Positions 55,701 to 64,000 of a stretch of DNA of 64,000 nucleotides are shown one piece after another (position 1 is the stretch's first letter; each line of letters opens with the position of its first letter). Below the pieces are notes generated by a model. That model saw nothing but the letters and a program-made list of their open reading frames with translations. It did not search any database and was not told where the DNA came from. This DNA comes from Blastobasis lacticolella (lineage: Eukaryota > Arthropoda > Insecta > Lepidoptera > Blastobasidae). Where the stretch lies: assembly GCA_905147135.1 (NCBI GenBank), contig LR990056.1:14456001-14520000 (forward strand). The letters are read 5' to 3'. The translations under genes and the position numbers were made by a program.

Positions 55701-58700
55701 AACTGCTCTTCGGCTAGCTTTTAACTTAAAACTTGTCGACCTGGCGCGACTTCGTTCGCGTGGTGACCTATTCCTACCTTACTCTACGCCTATCTCTACC
55801 CTGCGGCTACCCCTACCCTCTATTTACCCTATCCTACGCCTACCCTATAATAATCCTACACCAATATTACCCCTATATACCCTTTTTTTTCATGCCAAAC
55901 CTTCGTCTTAAACAGCTCTATATATTATTGTAAGCCGCATAGCCTCATAAAGGTACGTCGCGTCCAAGTCCCGTCTAATATAATAATACTCATAAACTCT
56001 GTTGCGTATATTAAAATATCTACTAAGCGTGCTTACGCTGGCCGCTAAAGACAAACGACCGTCACAAGATCGATGCACTGGAAATGTGTTGGAGATGCAT
56101 GCTCAGAATCCCGTGGACTACGCTCCAAACCAATGCTTCAATCCTAAAAGATTAGAACACAGGGACACATGGCGTTGCATCGCGAGAGCGGCGGTGGCGC
56201 AGAACTCAACCCTACCCAGAACACATGACCACGACCACTCTGTCAAGAGTACACAACTAAGGAGAGAAGCGTACATACATATATAGATATATAGGGACAG
56301 ATATTGTAACGTTGCAATTTTTAGAACGTTCCATTTATTTCTTTTTTCTTTTTCTCTTTTTTTAAGGCTGCCTAGCACGTCCCTTTGGCAGATTCAAAAT
56401 TTATTTAAAATTCTTTTATCTCTCTTTTTCTTATGTATTTATGTATCTTCTACTCCTTTCGGTCGCTCTATCCGCTATTTTCGCGGTAGACGCCAGAAAG
56501 GACGCCTACTCACTGCGCAAGTCAGGATATGACTGTCTAGCGCAGTGATACCACTCTTGTCTGTTGCCAGATATTGTGCCATTTTTACGGCATAATGTCT
56601 GGTTATCCTATAGTTTATGTATTTATATTTCTTTTATTCATTTATTTAGTATTTATGTGTATCTAGGTAACATGATATGATTTTTCTATAATGTTATCTC
56701 TCTTATTTTGTTAATTTATTGATTTTTATATTTACATTTTCCCATTTTGGGGTAATAATTTTGACGTGCTAGGTACCCGATTTTTGAAGGCGCTTTGAGA
56801 GCGGAGTTTTCATTTATTTTACTTTCACAACAAACTCTTTTTCACTACTTACAAGTTTACCGTTTAAAATGTGTGGTGATGGGGACCATAACATATAAGT
56901 AGTGTCTAATACCTGTTGCTGACGAAAGTCAGGTGAGTTTTCCTTGCTAGACACTAAACAATCCTGCTCATCTCCCTGCTGGTCTCCATCCATCCGAATC
57001 CTAACCCGTACCTGTCCTTCCTTCTTCCCCAGATATGGAGAAGTGGAGGGAGTGCTCCATTTTCTGGAGCCGGGAAATCTTAATCAAATCTAAATCAAAA
57101 TTCAGTTGAAATCTAAATCAAATTTCAGTCCAAAGTAACTTTTTACTGCCATCTTTTTGTCAAGTTTGGCATACCACCACACTGAAAATGGGCTGAGTTG
57201 TATGCCCTAGCAGTCTCATGGGTTTACCCTGGCTGCCTCACCAAAACCCCGTTCAACAAACCCATACCAGATCCAGCCTTTCCGTTCTTGTGTTTGACTT
57301 GCAACTCCACCATACCAGAAACCTATCACCCACCTGCTTTTGCTTCTGCAAGCTTTGTTTAGTTATAAGTATAATAAATTTTGTGTGTGTGTTGATATTT
57401 AAAGAGACAGTAAAGAGGGACCAACTTTTATAATTTAAATTCTGTTTTAACTTTTGTTCCGACCTGAAATTGTTAGTTTTGTTTTTCTTTAAATTTTAGC
57501 TTCTACAATATATTTTATACATCATATACACCTCAACTTTCGTTTTTATTATTAAACCCCTTAAGTTAAGTTTAATAGTTCAGAATCTAGTCTGACAACA
57601 TGGCGAAAATGAACTTTGGAATGGAATGAAAAAATGACGTTATGTATTATATGTATGAAAACGAACCACTGTTTATGTCTCTGTATTTTGTACTTTTAAG
57701 GAGCGTCTTGTAAGTAGGAGGCGTCGTCAATGAAACGCCAAGTGAAATCTGTATTTTCTCCGATTCCAATTGCTAGAGTCCTGAAAAATCTCTCTCTTCT
57801 GTTCCTTCCAAATTCATCAACGTTTTCATTTATAACAAGTATATATACCAGGTTATCTTCGTGCACAATGCAAGAGCATAAGTGCATGATGACCTAAAAA
57901 TCATATTCCTTTGCACTACGGTGCTGTTGTTAACGGTTTTTATAGCTTTCATGAATTTAATTTTTTTTTATAAATAAACAATACCCTGGGGGTAACGGAA
58001 AAGTCCTTTGGACATAAGGGACAGCTAATTCTCCTCTCTTTTAGCCAATGGATTTTGTCAAAATACGCACCAAATGCCGTGAATGTTGCGTAGCGGCATA
58101 GGAATATTTCCTAGAAGTGGTAATACACTTAGGCGCGGATTATACCAAGCGTCGGCGACGCAGGTTGCGTTATGCTGTCAAGTCAAAATTGTATGAATTT
58201 TTAATGCGCGCGCCGACGCAGGCTGCGTCGGCGACGCATGTTGCGTCGGTAACGTCGAGATCTACGTTTTGGGTGACAGCTGTCAAACTTAAAACGGTTG
58301 TAACTCTGAAACTATTGGTCCTAGGACACCAGTTTCTAAAGAAACATTATTACACTCGTCAAGATCTGAAATTCAGGTGACAGTTGTCAAACTCAAATCT
58401 GTCATCCGAAACATAGATCTCGACGAGTACAATAATTTTTCTTTAGGAAATAGTGTTATAGGACCTGTAGTTTCCGAGGTATAACGGTTTTAAGTTTGAC
58501 AACTGTCACCTGAAATTCAGATCTCGACGAGTGCTATAAATTCTCTTTAGGAACTGGTGTTCTAGGACCTGTAGTTTCCGAGTTATTACGGCTTTAAGTT
58601 CAGATCTCGACAAGTGCTATAATTTCTCTTTAGGAACTAGTGTTCTGGGATTTATTGTTTCTGAGTTACAACGGTTTTAAGTTCGGCAGCTGGCGTTATC

Positions 58701-61172
58701 GCAGTGTCAGCGTATTTTGGGCTTAGGTTTGGTCGGTCTCTAATGCTGTCACAAGTGTCAACTCAAAATTGTATGAACTTTTAATGCACGCGCCGACAGC
58801 TGCAATTCATCAAACGTGATTGTTACAGGGACGTCTAGACGCCTACCTGACAGCGTCTGTGACACCATACGCTCTCTCACCAGCCACTACAACGAAGCCT
58901 GTGCCGTCATCCGAAGGGTGAACGAGGTCAATGGGACCCTTACGGTGATGCAGCTCCTAGATACCTTTATAAGGGGTATCATCAGCGGCTACTATTTCGT
59001 CGATTTTATTGGTATTGAGTTCTGTTTTCATAATTATTAAGTGGCCGTTGTTGGCCGTTTACATCCTCTTACACTCGTGAGTGTCGTACAAGGCGGCTAA
59101 TGTTTAGAGGCAAAGGATCTAGAGCAAGGATCCCCAAACTATTTTGGACAAGTTACCCCTTTTTCAAAATGAACTGTTACCTCAGACCCCCATGGCCAAA
59201 TTACCTACTTTTAAGATCAACCCCCTTATTCATAATGGTCCGCTAACTTAAGACAGCTGCTACAGAATGTTATTTTTCATTCTGACTTAGGTCAACAGAA
59301 GAAGACAGAGTGAGAATTAGCAATGCTTTAAGTTAGCAGACTATTATAAATAAGGGGGCCCCCCCTATCTTAAGTTTTTTCCTATAGATACAAAATACTT
59401 AGGTACTAAGGTACCAATTGGAAAACTTTGCACTTGGTTTTGTAATCTCTTGAAATAAATGAGTACTTATATGAGTTATTATCGTTCAAGCTCAAACGAA
59501 TTTCAAAACGCAAATGAACTTTAAATAGTAAAAAAAGCTCGTTAAATAGTAAAATATCAGGAACATGTTTGGACTTTATCATGAATTCGTTCGTGTTAAG
59601 TCGCGTAAGCGCCAAATAGAGAGCAAGTCTAAACGCGCCTGAAAGACGTACGCTCGAACTCATTATCTTGCACAAACTTGTCCCCACAGACTTACCGAGT
59701 TTTTCATCTTGTACGAACTTGAGACTTTACTACAACAATGCTATTTCCTACAAAAATATTAATTATTCTTAGTACACGTAACACAACATTAACAATACAG
59801 TACCTACCTATCTTGAAAGTTTTAAATAAGAACTTGTGTTAATTTAATAGGGGTCGATTTTTAGACCTCGTCGACCCCCAAAATCAGTTTTCGTGTATGT
59901 CAACCCCTAGGAAACCGATATCGACCCCAAGGGGTCGGGGATATCGACCACTTTGGGAATCCCTGATCTAGAGTCTCCGTAGAGTAGAACATGGCCAGCG
60001 GCGTTTTCCATTGTTATATTTATGCCATTGCGATCTCCAACCCGCTTACCAAGCGTGGAGATTTCGACAATAACCTCCCTTTTCGTGAGATATAAAAACC
60101 GATAAACTGCAATGTCATCATCACAGCCCATAACAGTCCACTGCAGGACTTAGGGCCTCACCCTATTTCATAAATAGTGGCAATTTATTACATTCTTGGG
60201 TGTCATCGTGTATTTTGTGTGTTTACCTTTACAGTAAACCTTAAAGCGGGAAAACTGTCGGTCTTCCTGCAATTCTGCTGGTGCTGCATCCACATCGGTA
60301 GCCTGATGCAGATCGTTGAGCCAGGATACAGGATTAATGAAGAGGCGAGTAGTAAATATTTGGAGCGTCGCAAATGTTTTGTACCCTACCTACCTAGGGT
60401 AGGGTACAAAACATTACAATACAAACGATTTGAAATAGGGCCCCATAGGAACTTCGACGGTTTTCAATTTTAATTTTTGGCATGAAAAGTTCAATATTTT
60501 TTAAATCACTTTAGCAATACCGAAATGATATTCAAATGTCGAATTTCACATGTAAAAAATAAAAATTGTAAACCATCCGAATTGAGGCAAGCCATTAAAA
60601 AATAAGCTGTATTTTTTACCGCTCACATAACCGCGAGCGCTTACCTTCTAATGCTTGTCTTTTCTATCTCTAGCAACTCACCACGAATGTCAAATATACA
60701 GGTAGACACGCGAGCGCTCACGTGGATGCAAGCGATTTAAAAATAGGGCTACAAAGCGTATAAGATGCTCACCACCACCTGTATTCTTATCTGGTAAAAC
60801 ACCTACTTGCCTAGTTGGTAAATGGTGGATAAGATAACTAAACGAGTATTTTCATCTGTCATCAGGTGTGCTCAATCAAAATGCTGTTGGGGCAGCTGAT
60901 GTCCCGTACAAGAAGCTCTGATGGCACAATGACAGACCTGATTAACTTCCAGGAGATAATCTCGCTGAACAAGGCCGACTGTTCGCCGATGGACACCTGC
61001 GTCCTAACGAGGCCGGTGGTTGCTACGGTACTGAGGGCCTATCGTTTCGCATTTACATTTTAGTATTTTAGACCATAATTAGAATTTTTTAAATCCTTTT
61101 TTTCAGATTCTTGGCAGTATCACTACATACATCGTCGTTATAATACAAATGAATTATTCTGATGTGTACTAA
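52721..61172 (+). CDS. Gustatory receptor gene A (7-TM chemoreceptor, 8 exons, 414 aa)
   Basis: Same receptor family as gene B. Exons: 52721-52940, 53407-53594, 54488-54644, 55472-55630, 58829-59011, 60235-60344, 60866-61027 and 61107-61172; lengths 220,188,157,159,183,110,162,66 total 1245 bp. Phases 1,0,1,1,1,0,0 match gene B, and exon 6 is 110 bp in both. Exon 1: LGLAPIRFMKYQNEWRI and first TM; exon 2: VMDPENRVELFR; exon 5: CDTIRSLTSHYNEACAVIRR, ending SGYYFVDFIG; exon 6: FLQFCWCCIHIGSLMQIVEP; exon 7: MLLGQLMSRTRSSDG, SLNKADCSPMDTCVLTRPVV; exon 8: ITTYIVVIIQM. All introns are GT-AG except intron 6, which needs a GC donor (GAG|GCGAGT) to keep frame. TTY of the C-terminal signature is kept, but QF reads QM. 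No stop or frameshift. Intron 4 (3.2 kb) and intron 5 are filled with repeats. Confidence 0.87.
53683..53935 (-). mobile_element. SINE-B fragment in intron 2 of Gr gene A
   Basis: Reverse-strand body: gcgcgagggcccggag, accatgatccaggatttgg, then gacgttttccctcaccgtaa and acacattactcagaaaagag. Several small changes relative to 26.8 kb. Confidence 0.7.
54685..55070 (+). repeat. Two tandem units of about 180 bp in intron 3 of Gr gene A
   Basis: Both units share gtcaagtaac/ttcaagtaac, ggatgggt, acagcaccgcaacgag, ctctccacac, ttagatgtgcctc, ggttgaccaagg and ggggaccct in order. The second lacks about 25 bp (gaccgtccgtactttgaggc). Possible SINE-derived; no family recognised. Confidence 0.7.
55279..55402 (-). 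mobile_element. SINE-A fragment in intron 3 of Gr gene A
   Basis: catcatcgcagccgataaca, cactgcaggact-like block, cctctcctacgaaagg and gagatcgcagtattataaat are the reverse of the SINE-A 3' half. Confidence 0.7.
55635..58825. repeat. Intron 4 of Gr gene A: mixed dispersed repeats
   Basis: From left: a cctac-rich low-complexity tract (55770-55880); a possible LINE scrap (56000-56280, KRLEHRDTWRCIAR-like on plus, low confidence); LINE 3'-UTR-like sequence (56450-56640); unclassified middle-repetitive-looking sequence (56820-57430); and a 58090-58815 block in which ctttaggaac..gtgttct..ggacctgtagtttc and agatctcgacgagtgc recur three to four times with both orientations of gacagctgtc. The last block is shared with intron 2 of Gr gene B. 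Confidence 0.5.
59046..60162 (+). mobile_element. SINE-A copy split by a hAT element, intron 5 of Gr gene A
   Basis: Left part 59046-59124 (tggccgtt... to aggatctagag) and right part 59966-60105 (atctagagtctccgtagag onward) rejoin exactly after removal of the hAT element and one target copy. A short reverse SINE-A piece (60111-60162) follows, so two SINE copies or an inverted end are present. Confidence 0.8.
59125..59965. mobile_element. Non-autonomous hAT transposon, 841 bp
   Basis: The ends CAAGGATCCCCAAACT and (reverse) CAGGGATTCCCAAAGT are near-matching inverted repeats of hAT type, flanked by a perfect 8-bp duplication ATCTAGAG (59117-59124 and 59966-59973), the hAT length. Subterminal gaccccc/gtcgaccccc motifs occur near both ends. 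No transposase ORF. Inserted in SINE-A. Confidence 0.9.
60345..60350 (+). promoter_or_regulatory. Probable GC splice donor, intron 6 of Gr gene A
   Basis: GAG|GCGAGT matches the donor consensus except for C at position 2. It alone gives phase 0 into exon 7 (60866), reproduces the 110-bp exon 6 of gene B, where the donor is GAG|GTAAGT, and keeps the frame. The nearby GT donors (60349 and 60352) give phase 1 and a frameshift. Confidence 0.6.
60373..60415. repeat. Perfect 18-bp hairpin in intron 6 of Gr gene A
   Basis: aatgttttgtaccctacc (60373-60390), 7-nt loop, exact reverse complement (60398-60415). It lies 28 bp downstream of the proposed GC donor. Confidence 0.85.
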
Positions 61173-62468
61173 ATAAAACCAATTAGGCAGTATTTATTTT
61201 AGAAAAATAGGACGCACCCTCTGTTCTGCATTTTTGATATGTAGGTAATAAATCTACATATATGAATGATCGTAGTTGTCAAAACGGTTACCGCTTTTGT
61301 TGTTTTGTCATTGTCATGAAAGAATAAATAAATAAACTTTATTCAATCTTGTGAAATACATTTCAATTTTATACCTACAAAACCCGTGTATGGTAAAAAT
61401 AATAAATAAATACAGGTCTGGATGTTTTATAAGTATGTATTTAAAAAGTAAGTTTATCAGTTGTCTCGCACAAGCTTTGCTTACTTTACTTTTACTTTGC
61501 ATTACACAAGCTTTGCTTACTTTGGGGCTGGATGGCTCTGTGTAAGTGGTCCAAGCATTATTTATTTATTTTGAATATCAGGAATTAGGGCAGACTCTAG
61601 CAGGGCAGAGATCCATCAGAAGGAGTTTTATGGATAGTGTTGTTGGAGGGTTCAGCAGAACAGTTGAACAGTGTATTGAGGTAATATAGCGATATTACAA
61701 TAAACATAGCAAACAATGAAAGAATAGTAATTTCAGTAGCAGACGTAATGTAGTACTACTAAACCATTGGGTCGCATGAAGACCCTTCACCATCCATGGA
61801 AATACTGGAAGGTCGAAAACGTGAGGTGGGCAAGGAGCTCTATTCACGTGCGCCCTCGTTCAAATTATCATTTGTAGTCCATTCTGTACTCACACTCTCC
61901 TATTTGGAGTACAATTACTACCACACCACCTTCTATAAAATAATTAAAAAATAAATAAAAGTTTATTAAATCTTGTGAAATACGTTTCACTTTTATGGGT
62001 AGACTTCTTCACTCTTCAACGGATGCACAGCTAGTTCCAATTCTTGACTCGTCGATGGTCGAATGCAAAGTGTTCGTTACGGCCGGGTGCTGCATATGAC
62101 GACCATTAAAAAAAACGGTATGTTGATCTCCGCTCAACGTTCCGATTTGTTATTGCGACACATATATTTTTTGAAAAATAAATAATGTTTTTATTTAATA
62201 AATATTAGTCATTCTGAAAAATAAAGTAAGTAAATAAAAACTCTTTATTGCACACATATTGCAAGACAATATACAAGAATCAGCATAATATACATGCGCA
62301 CAAAGGCAAAAAAAGATAATTTGTGTTTAAAATATATTTATTTCCCCTTTCAAAATGTATGCGGTTAATGTTATTTTAAAATAAAGCATAACAATTTATT
62401 TATTTTACCAGGAATCCCATTGCCCAACAACTTATCCTTAAATTGCACCTTACATAATGGTTGCTATG
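61173..62468. other. Downstream of Gr gene A: LINE tail fragments only
   Basis: AATAAA overlaps the stop of Gr gene A (61171-61176) and a second lies near 61247. Two copies of an A/T-rich tail (ataaactttattcaatcttg / aaagtttattaaatcttgtg, then gaaatac.tttca) at 61319-61385 and 61945-62005 and a third tail near 62225-62300 are reverse-strand LINE/SINE 3' ends. No gene is seen. Confidence 0.5.
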
Positions 62469-62713
62469 GGCCATGTTATGTCCGGCAGAGTAGAATAGCA
62501 CCAATTCCTACACTCGTGAGTGTCTTACAAGGCGACTAATGTTTTCGAGGCAAAACTTCTCGAGTCTCTGTTGGCTGAAAAATGGGCAGCAGCATTTTTC
62601 ATTTACAACATTGAGTTCTTCAACCCGCCCGCCAAGCGTGGAGATTATGGTAATAACCTCCCCTTTAAGCCCTAAGTCCTGCAGTGGACTGTTTTGCTCT
62701 GTGACGATGATAA
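62469..62713 (+). mobile_element. SINE-A copy
   Basis: Starts gggccatgttatgtccggca, contains ttcaacccgcccgccaagcg and ends ctctgtgacgatgataatgg. Confidence 0.8.
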
Positions 62714-63220
62714 TGGATTCTATAAATAAACTTTGTGGATACATTTCTTAGAAGATCAGAACTCGTTAAAGTCCTAGATATAAGCTAAGACTTGTCCAGT
62801 TGTAATGAAAGCCAAAAATGTTATTCTTAACGTAGTTTTGTACAAGTAACGTACCCATTTTCAAAAAATCCCATTTTAGTGTATTATAAAAAATATTCAA
62901 TCGACCTAATAACCAGAAGGCCTCTTTTTGGGTCAGAGTATAAGCCTTGCTATCCAGCAGGGCAATGCGGCCAGCCTTCTGGGCCCCTTTCCAAATTTGG
63001 GGGACCGGGGTCAATTAAGGATGTTTTACTAAGAGTTTATTTTTGTTAAGGTTGTTTTTTTTTACTGTTGTTTTGTTAAGGTGTTGTGCAATAAGTAAAT
63101 ATCGACCTAAAATACATCCAATACATTATAATGGAGGTATAATTAAATGGCGGTTAAAAGTGTTTTTTTTAGCAATAGCATGTTCTGTTAACGTGTACTT
63201 AGTAGCTTTGTTGCGGGTAA
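62714..63220. other. Unclassified sequence
   Basis: The minus strand at 62880-63015 has a frame containing PQIWKGAQKAGRIALLDSKA, which looks transposon-derived but is unplaced. The plus strand at about 63085-63210 gives KIHPIHYNGGIIKWRLKVFF with a hydrophobic end, faintly like a Gr first exon. Neither is strong enough to call. Confidence 0.3.
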
Positions 63221-63648
63221 TTAGTTGCTACTTTTCCGGTGCCTTTCTAGCCTTTGATCAACTTTGATTGCTTGGTCTGCTACTTCACTCGATGATAGTG
63301 CCCACGATAAATCTGTGCTATAGTCATGAGCCTGCCTCTTTCTATCAAACTTTTTACCATTATCTTGCTTTTGGAACTTTTTATTAGTATTAAAAATGTC
63401 TCTTAGTAAATCTTTAGTGTTATTATCATTAATAACTGGCTTTTCAGATGTGCTTCCCGTTGTTCTCAAAAAAGGAGGATCGTTGTCATAATTCGAACTC
63501 CTCTTGAACACTGTTATGTCATTTTTCTCTAAGATCTCAGGTCTGTCCTGCAAGGTTTCCAGTAGATACTCAAACAGCATAGGCATAGTCCTGAACACAG
63601 TTGCGTACTCAGCTTCTGGTTTTGACATACCAAAATCGTTGTTTGCCT
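63221..63648 (-). CDS. Probable terminal exon of an unrecognised gene
   Basis: About 142 codons from a splice acceptor (tttaatttcag|, exon starting at 63648, phase 1) to the TAA at 63221-63223. The peptide starts EANNDFGMSKPEAEYATVFR, has a helical MPMLFEYLLETLQDRPEILE part and a long basic, Asn/Lys-rich hydrophilic tail (GKKFDRKRQAHDYSTDLSWA). I do not recognise a domain. Composition and absence of stops, with a good acceptor, suggest host coding sequence, but a degraded retroelement gag is possible. Upstream exons would lie beyond the right edge. Confidence 0.45.
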
Positions 63649-63967
63649 CTGAAATTAAAATGTAGAATGTCATTACAAGGGGTAACGAGGAGGGGGGGAG
63701 CGATAAGTTCTCCAATATCGAATACGTTCTTGGAAGACCCTCCAACTGATGGACATATGACCTTGGAGCCAATAGATGCAGCTAGCACAAAGTTGGTCGT
63801 TTTGAAAGGCTTGAAGGTGGCCTATACCCATCAGTAGATGTCAAAGACCAGCAGTATTGCCTTTGCTTTTGGATTTACATGTATCTATTTGGATTTATGT
63901 GGACCACGGCCTTAAACAGACGCATCGTGTAGCATTCGTGTTTAATGAAGATTATTAAAAAACAATA

Positions 63968-64000
63968 TCAACAAAATAATAATCTTGGCGTTAATGTCCC
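63968..64000 (-). mobile_element. Start of a SINE-B copy at the window edge
   Basis: aataatcttggcgttaatg is the reverse of the SINE-B end at 27,017-27,040 (cattaacgccaaggtgatta). Cut by the window end. Confidence 0.4.

Noticed and set aside
58972..58980. Earlier donor G|GTATCA for exon 5 of Gr gene A
   Set aside because: Right phase, but it would cut off the SGYYFVDFIG segment that matches QTPYYLI of gene B; the donor at 59012 gives the conserved length.
60349..60353. GT donors GTAGTA and GTAAAT after exon 6 of Gr gene A
   Set aside because: Both give phase 1 and throw exon 7 out of frame, whereas the GC donor at 60345 reproduces the paralogue's exon length; kept only as the alternative.
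63043..63267. Possible first exon of a third gustatory receptor (KIHPIHYNGGIIKWRLKVFF)
   Set aside because: No start Met in place, the GT after CGG gives phase 0 where the other genes have phase 1, and no following exon was found.

Overview
The window is animal genomic DNA, AT-rich and intron-containing, almost certainly from a moth or butterfly. The main reasons are two multi-exon insect gustatory receptor (Gr) genes, SINE/LINE tails ending in (GAT)n or (TTTGA)n of the kind I associate with Lepidoptera, and a dense layer of BEL/Pao, Ty3/gypsy, DIRS, Maverick/Polinton, hAT and several LINE families. I see no bacterial genes, rRNA, tRNA genes or CRISPR.

Layout. 1-3.44 kb: decayed 5' half of a LINE (minus). 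3.48-3.94 kb: degenerate GAGCGAGC-type repeats. 4.24-8.33 kb: complete BEL/Pao insertion with near-identical 225-bp LTRs and a GATAG target duplication; its single ORF has lost reverse transcriptase and RNase H. 8.85-9.29 kb: DIRS RNase H remnant. 9.53-20.18 kb: a non-coding repeat family (module X plus long unit A) arranged as X-A-X followed by an inverted X'-A', so that about 10.85-20.18 kb is one giant inverted repeat with 15-bp VNTRs; each arm has its own later insertions. 20.2-22.5 kb: DIRS RT scrap, a MITE-like element and a TRIM-like miniature LTR element. 24.24-31.06 kb (minus): gustatory receptor gene B, 8 exons, 399 aa. 33.1-36.3 kb: broken DIRS element with an intact tyrosine recombinase, a LINE fragment inserted with a 10-bp target duplication, and an 82-bp-arm palindrome. 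36.35-44.5 kb: a Maverick/Polinton remnant split by a SINE, which is itself split by a complete Ty3/gypsy element (TGGG target duplication, 541-bp LTRs). 45.3-51.1 kb: LINE pieces and a third X-A copy. 51.75-51.95 kb: hairpin MITE. 52.72-61.17 kb (plus): gustatory receptor gene A, 8 exons, 414 aa, with a SINE split by a hAT element in intron 5. 63.22-63.65 kb: an unrecognised probable terminal exon (minus).

The two Gr genes are the only host genes I can reconstruct. Their exon lengths and intron phases (1,0,1,1,1,0,0) match one for one, so they are old paralogues. The rest is a record of nested transposition, often resolvable to exact target duplications. Exon boundaries come from reading splice sites and homology between the two genes; no transcript data were available.
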